From: SIG565 sp045647785
GTDB taxonomy: Bacteria > Bacillota > Clostridia > Oscillospirales > Acutalibacteraceae
DNA: 44,129 nucleotides
Direction of reading: 5' to 3'
NCBI GenBank assembly: GCA_045647785.1
Contig: JAZRMU010000001.1
Coordinates: 1 to 44,129, forward strand
The notes below the pieces were generated by a model. It saw nothing but the letters and a program-made list of their open reading frames with translations. It had not been told where the DNA came from and did not search any database. Made by a program: the position numbers and the translations under genes. Each line of letters opens with the position of its first letter. The first letter of the stretch is position 1. Shown here one piece after another: positions 40,978-44,129 of this stretch.

Positions 40978-43062
40978 TTAAATTTTGAAAAGTAAATCTG
41001 CATAAGAGGGATACGGCCAATATTTCTTATCAGTTATCTCCTCTGCCCTATCTACCGGTATGCGAAGCTTTGCCATAAGCGGCAAAACAATTCGCTCGTA
41101 CTGTTTTGCTTCCTCAAGATAATCAAGCTTATTAGAGGGAATAGCGTTTTCCAGCTCCGCACAAAGAGCGTGCATACTGATTAGGTTTTCGTTAAGCTCT
41201 TTAACAGTTTCCAGTTCAACAGTGCAATCGATGTCCTTTATCGCACCGCGCTTGGAAATAACGGTATCACAAAGACGCTTTATGTATCTCTCAACCGCAG
41301 GAATTACATTCTTTTTCACCATATCAATTAAGGTGAGAGCTTCAATATGAACGGTTTTAGAATAATTTTCGAGATTTATTTCCTTGCGGCTTACAAGCTC
41401 GGGCGCTGTAAACACACCATTTCGTGCAAATAACTCTATATTCTTAACATCATCCAAATGCTCATACGCCGAAACCGTTGTGGGATAGTTAAGCAGCCCT
41501 CTCTTTTCAGACTCATTAACCCAGCATTCGGCATAACCGTCGCCGTTAAATATAATGCGTTTATGAGCATTATAGGTTTCCTTGATAATAAGGTTTACTT
41601 CGCTAACAAAATCTTCAGCACTTTCAAGGCGGTCTGCAAAGCCCTTTAACACATCTGCAACTATACTGTTGATGATTGTGTTCGGGTCGGATACCGACTG
41701 CGATGCGCCGAGCATTCTGAATTCGAACTTATTGCCCGTGAAGGCGAAGGGCGAAGTGCGGTTACGGTCGGTATTATCCTTTGGAATTGCCGGCAAGGAT
41801 TTTGCACCGATTTTCATAACACCCGCATCGTGCTTTATGAACGGCTTATCGTTGGCTATGGATTCGAGCACATCGGTAAGCTCATCGCCCAAAAATACCG
41901 AAAGAATCGCAGGCGGTGCCTCGCTTGAGCCCAAGCGATGGTCGTTACCGGCAGATGCCACGGTAATACGCAATAAATCCTGATGCTCATCAATTGCCTT
42001 AATGACAGCCGACAAGAATATCAAGAACTGCGCATTAGTCTCGGGGGTTTTGCCGGGGTCTAAAAGGTTTAATCCCTCGTCAGTGCCCAATGCCCAGTTA
42101 TTATGCTTACCGCTGCCTGCAACCGAATTAAACGGCTTTTCGTGCAAAAGACATACAAGCCCATGACGCTCGGCAACCTTTTTCATAACTTCCATAGTGA
42201 GCTGATTATGATCGGCTGCTATATTGGTGGTGGTATAAATAGGGGCCAACTCGTGCTGTGCGGGAGCTGCCTCGTTATGCTTGGTTTTAGCAAGAATACC
42301 GAGCTTCCAAAGCTCCTCATCCAAATCCTTCATAAATGCCGAAATGCGCGGCTTGATTACACCGTAATAATGGTCGTCCATTTCCTGACCCTTCGGCGGC
42401 TTGCAGCCAAGCAAGGTTCTGCCGCAGAACATAAGGTCGGGTCGCCTATCAAACAGCGCTTTATCCACAAGAAAATACTCCTGCTCGGGACCTACGGTTG
42501 TTGTTACATATTTGGCTGTTTCATTGCCAAAAAGTCGCACAATTCTTTTAGCTTGCGAGGATATAACATCCATTGAACGCAGAAGCGGCGTTTTTTGGTC
42601 GAGCGCCTCGCCTCCGTATGAGCAGAAGGCGGTAGGAATGCAGAGTGTTCCATCCTTAACGAAGGCATAGGAGGTTGAATCCCAAACAGTATAACCCCTT
42701 GCCTCGAAGGTATTGCGAAGTCCGCCGGACGGGAACGAGGAAGCATCGCCCTCACCCTTTATCAGCTCCTTGCCCGAAAACTCCATAATAACATTACCGT
42801 CATCTGTAGGACTTATAAAGCTATCATGCTTTTCGGCGGTTATGCCCGTTAGCGGCTGGAACCAATGGGTGAAATGGGTTGCGCCCTTTTCGATTGCCCA
42901 ATCCTTCATAGCGGCTGCAACTGTATTGGCAATGCTAGGGTCTAAACTTTTACCCTGACTCATTGTCTTTTTTAAGGCTTTATAAATATCCTCCGGCAAG
43001 CGTTCTTTCATTGCCTTATCGTTAAAAACCATAGTGCCGAAGTATTCGGTTACATTAGCCAT
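40978..43062 (-). CDS. glnN: Glutamine synthetase type III
   Basis: Makes glutamine from glutamate, ammonia and ATP. 694 residues, the large GSIII size (dodecamer of two stacked hexamers). Landmarks: AFCSYGGEALDQKTPLLRS, VGPEQEYFLVD, KHNEAAPAQHELAPIYTT, VAGSGKHNNWALGT, GNDHRLGSSEAPPAILS and NRTSPFAFTGNKFEFR, which hold the ATP, ammonia and metal sites. The frame is open to 43074, but ATG 43062 has GGAGG and gives MANVTEYFG. Promoter at 43100-43129, with an AT-rich palindrome over the -10. Confidence 0.96.
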   Translation of the reverse strand: MANVTEYFGTMVFNDKAMKERLPEDIYKALKKTMSQGKSLDPSIANTVAAAMKDWAIEKGATHFTHWFQPLTGITAEKHDSFISPTDDGNVIMEFSGKELIKGEGDASSFPSGGLRNTFEARGYTVWDSTSYAFVKDGTLCIPTAFCSYGGEALDQKTPLLRSMDVISSQAKRIVRLFGNETAKYVTTTVGPEQEYFLVDKALFDRRPDLMFCGRTLLGCKPPKGQEMDDHYYGVIKPRISAFMKDLDEELWKLGILAKTKHNEAAPAQHELAPIYTTTNIAADHNQLTMEVMKKVAERHGLVCLLHEKPFNSVAGSGKHNNWALGTDEGLNLLDPGKTPETNAQFLIFLSAVIKAIDEHQDLLRITVASAGNDHRLGSSEAPPAILSVFLGDELTDVLESIANDKPFIKHDAGVMKIGAKSLPAIPKDNTDRNRTSPFAFTGNKFEFRMLGASQSVSDPNTIINSIVADVLKGFADRLESAEDFVSEVNLIIKETYNAHKRIIFNGDGYAECWVNESEKRGLLNYPTTVSAYEHLDDVKNIELFARNGVFTAPELVSRKEINLENYSKTVHIEALTLIDMVKKNVIPAVERYIKRLCDTVISKRGAIKDIDCTVELETVKELNENLISMHALCAELENAIPSNKLDYLEEAKQYERIVLPLMAKLRIPVDRAEEITDKKYWPYPSYADLLFKI

Positions 43063-43084
43063 ACGAACCTCCAAATAAACTATA

Positions 43085-43107
43085 TATATACTTGTTTAAA
43101 GTATATA
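43085..43107 (-). promoter_or_regulatory. Palindrome at the glnN promoter
   Basis: TATATACTT-GTTTA-AAGTATATA, 9-bp arms with a 5-nt centre, covering the -10 and start region. Possible operator for nitrogen control, inferred only from position. Confidence 0.5.
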
Positions 43108-43129
43108 CCATTATGGCACTAAAAGTCAA
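43100..43129 (-). promoter_or_regulatory. Promoter of glnN
   Basis: TTGACT (43124-43129) and TATACT (43100-43105) on the minus strand, 18-nt spacer. Confidence 0.65.
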
Positions 43130-43141
43130 CAGATTTCTTTG

Positions 43142-43765
43142 CTAGTTTATAAAACTTACGAACTTAAGCGAGCTGTTTATAGTTTGCGGCAACAAATACA
43201 AATCCGGGTAGCTTGCATCGGTTTCACATTTCTCGATTAAAAAGAGCATTTCAGCCGTTGTTACTCCGCCCGCCTCTACCTTTTTCAGCAGCGCCTTTAT
43301 AATATCTCGCCGCAGCTCGGCACTGTTACTATAGGATAGCTCTGCCGCTACCTGCACCCCTGTGAAATTAAGAGTACCTTCTGTCTTGGTGCTGAATTCT
43401 ATGCCACCGAAACGGTCGATAAATGCAGCTAAAAAATCGTGATTTGTCAAAAACACCGTATCCACCTCATAGCCCACTGCCTCTATATCACTTTTTTGCG
43501 CATTATTCGGTAAAAGAAGCACCCTCGTTTGTTCGTGCTCCATATCAAAATTAAAATATACGCTTTGACCCTCCGAAAAGGTGAAAAGCATTCCGTAATT
43601 ATTGGGTGCTTCACTTCCGAAATATGGCACATTTTCTGCCGTTTCACCCGTTACCGTGATTTTGCTTTCCCACACAATAGCTACTGCTAAAATTACCGCA
43701 AATATTATAAGCATACCGCAGCAAACTAATAGCGTTTTCAGATAAATTGACGTGCTTTTTTTCAC
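43142..43765 (-). CDS. Membrane-anchored protein, possibly LCP-like
   Basis: A 207-residue protein with one N-terminal transmembrane helix (about residues 10-32) and an extracytoplasmic domain. The segments YFNFDMEHEQTRVLLLP, VDTVFLTNHDFLAAFIDRFGGIEF and LNFTGVQVAAEL resemble the order seen in LytR-CpsA-Psr proteins, but the Arg-rich catalytic motifs are missing, so a remote or inactive relative is the most I can claim. GTG start (43763-43765) behind AAGGAG. Single gene upstream of glnN. Confidence 0.7.
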   Translation of the reverse strand: MKKSTSIYLKTLLVCCGMLIIFAVILAVAIVWESKITVTGETAENVPYFGSEAPNNYGMLFTFSEGQSVYFNFDMEHEQTRVLLLPNNAQKSDIEAVGYEVDTVFLTNHDFLAAFIDRFGGIEFSTKTEGTLNFTGVQVAAELSYSNSAELRRDIIKALLKKVEAGGVTTAEMLFLIEKCETDASYPDLYLLPQTINSSLKFVSFIN

Positions 43766-43879
43766 AGAACTTTCTCCTTCAAGACATAGTTATTATATTT
43801 TGGGGAATTTGCAGAAAAATTATGCATTTTTACTTTACTTTGCAAAAATTGATATAATTGTCTTGAAGGTGGTTTTACT

Positions 43880-44000
43880 TTGTCAGATAAATATTTACCT
43901 ATTTAAATTCCAAAAAAACCTTAAGGATTTGGAGGGCAAGCCGATTAGATTTAAATTCGTACTTCACGACGCGCGTATCTATTCATTTAAGTTCAATTAA
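43880..44000 (+). pseudogene. Decayed gene: start and end joined, body lost
   Basis: A convincing start (TTG 43880 after AAGGTGG) reads MSDKYLPI and then stops at 43904. In another frame, 43902-44000 encodes a run ending in DLEGKPIRFKFVLHDARIYSFKFN. That tail (GKP-R-FVL-DA-YSF) is typical of the C-terminus of glycoside hydrolase or sialidase-like proteins. The simplest reading is a gene that lost its middle. A terminator follows at once. Confidence 0.6.
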
Positions 44001-44006
44001 CAAAAT

Positions 44007-44043
44007 ACCCCTGATGCTATAGCATCAGGGGGTTGTTCTTTTT
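44007..44043 (+). terminator. Terminator after the decayed gene
   Basis: CCCCTGATGC-TATA-GCATCAGGGG followed by a U-rich run (GTTGTTCTTTTT). It probably serves the partial minus-strand gene to the right as well. Confidence 0.9.
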
Positions 44044-44045
44044 AA

Positions 44046-44129
44046 TTAATCACAGCAAGGGTCCGGCTTTTTAACTGCCTTTTTCTTTAGTGCTTCGACT
44101 ACATTATCGCCGATACCTGTGGTTTCGGT
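44046..44129 (-). CDS. C-terminal end of an unknown gene (partial)
   Basis: Twenty-seven codons in from the right edge end in KKPDPCCD and a TAA, right before a terminator. Vicinal cysteines at the C-terminus are notable. Too short to assign. Confidence 0.55.
   Translation of the reverse strand, partial: TETTGIGDNVVEALKKKAVKKPDPCCD

Overview
The window looks like chromosomal DNA of a spore-forming clostridial Firmicute, most likely an Oscillospirales/Ruminococcaceae-type gut bacterium. The evidence is sporulation genes (gpr, spoIIP, yunB, a ytvI-like gene), a cdaA-cdaR pair, type III glutamine synthetase, a clostridial NifS/IscU pair, strong Shine-Dalgarno (SD) sites, and consensus housekeeping promoters with 17-nt spacers. 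There is no insertion sequence, phage gene or CRISPR array. Most of the window is ordinary housekeeping and metabolism; placement in a taxon is inference from gene content only.

Layout. 1-4706 (minus): unknown membrane protein, recD2, comF, an mreB-family gene and a low-complexity lipoprotein that runs off the left edge and appears to start at AUA. 4781-6973 (minus): cdaR and cdaA (c-di-AMP synthesis). 7052-9594 (minus): a cysteine desulfurase, a DUF3343 protein and a YtvI-like permease. 9724-10947 (plus): homoserine dehydrogenase. 11118-12486 (minus): yunB and a cytidylate-kinase-like gene. 12535-13284: a repeat-rich island around tRNA-Leu(UAG), including a duplicated 5' piece of that tRNA. 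13285-16052 (minus): a disordered lipoprotein and two paralogous calcineurin-like phosphoesterase lipoproteins. 16157-20919 (minus): L-rhamnose operon rhaB-rhaA-rhaD-fucO plus a translationally coupled 39-residue peptide whose last residues match the end of the neighbouring lipoprotein. 21092-25827 (minus): serS, mntP, hemolysin III, acyl-ACP thioesterase, sodium-dependent transporter. 25989-32050 (plus): murD, two M42 peptidases, a GNAT-like protein, a YnbB-type PLP enzyme and an unknown protein in one tightly packed operon. 32260-38202 (plus): split TauE/SafE exporter, lexA with its SOS box, rnhA, nifS-iscU behind a palindromic operator, queT behind a preQ1-I riboswitch, an S1-domain protein and Mrp. 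38515-40963: rpsT divergent from gpr-spoIIP-small membrane ORF (the same order as in Bacillus). 40978-44129: glutamine synthetase III, an LCP-like protein, a decayed gene and the end of an unknown gene.

How the genes work together. RhaA, RhaB and RhaD convert L-rhamnose to DHAP and lactaldehyde, and FucO reduces lactaldehyde to 1,2-propanediol. NifS, IscU and Mrp supply and carry Fe-S clusters. CdaA makes c-di-AMP under CdaR. Gpr, SpoIIP, YunB and the YtvI-like protein serve sporulation and germination.

The least explained part is 13285-16276: a regulated-looking cluster with its own promoter, a Gly/Ser/Asn-rich lipoprotein ending in YSGTYPL, two surface phosphoesterases of which one has lost the Asn of its GNH motif, and an adjacent 39-residue peptide ending in YSPTYPL. 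Small-scale regulatory structure is also rich: a preQ1 riboswitch, an SOS promoter, two operator-like palindromes, two hairpins that bury ribosome binding sites, and several TTG starts placed behind a decoy GTG.
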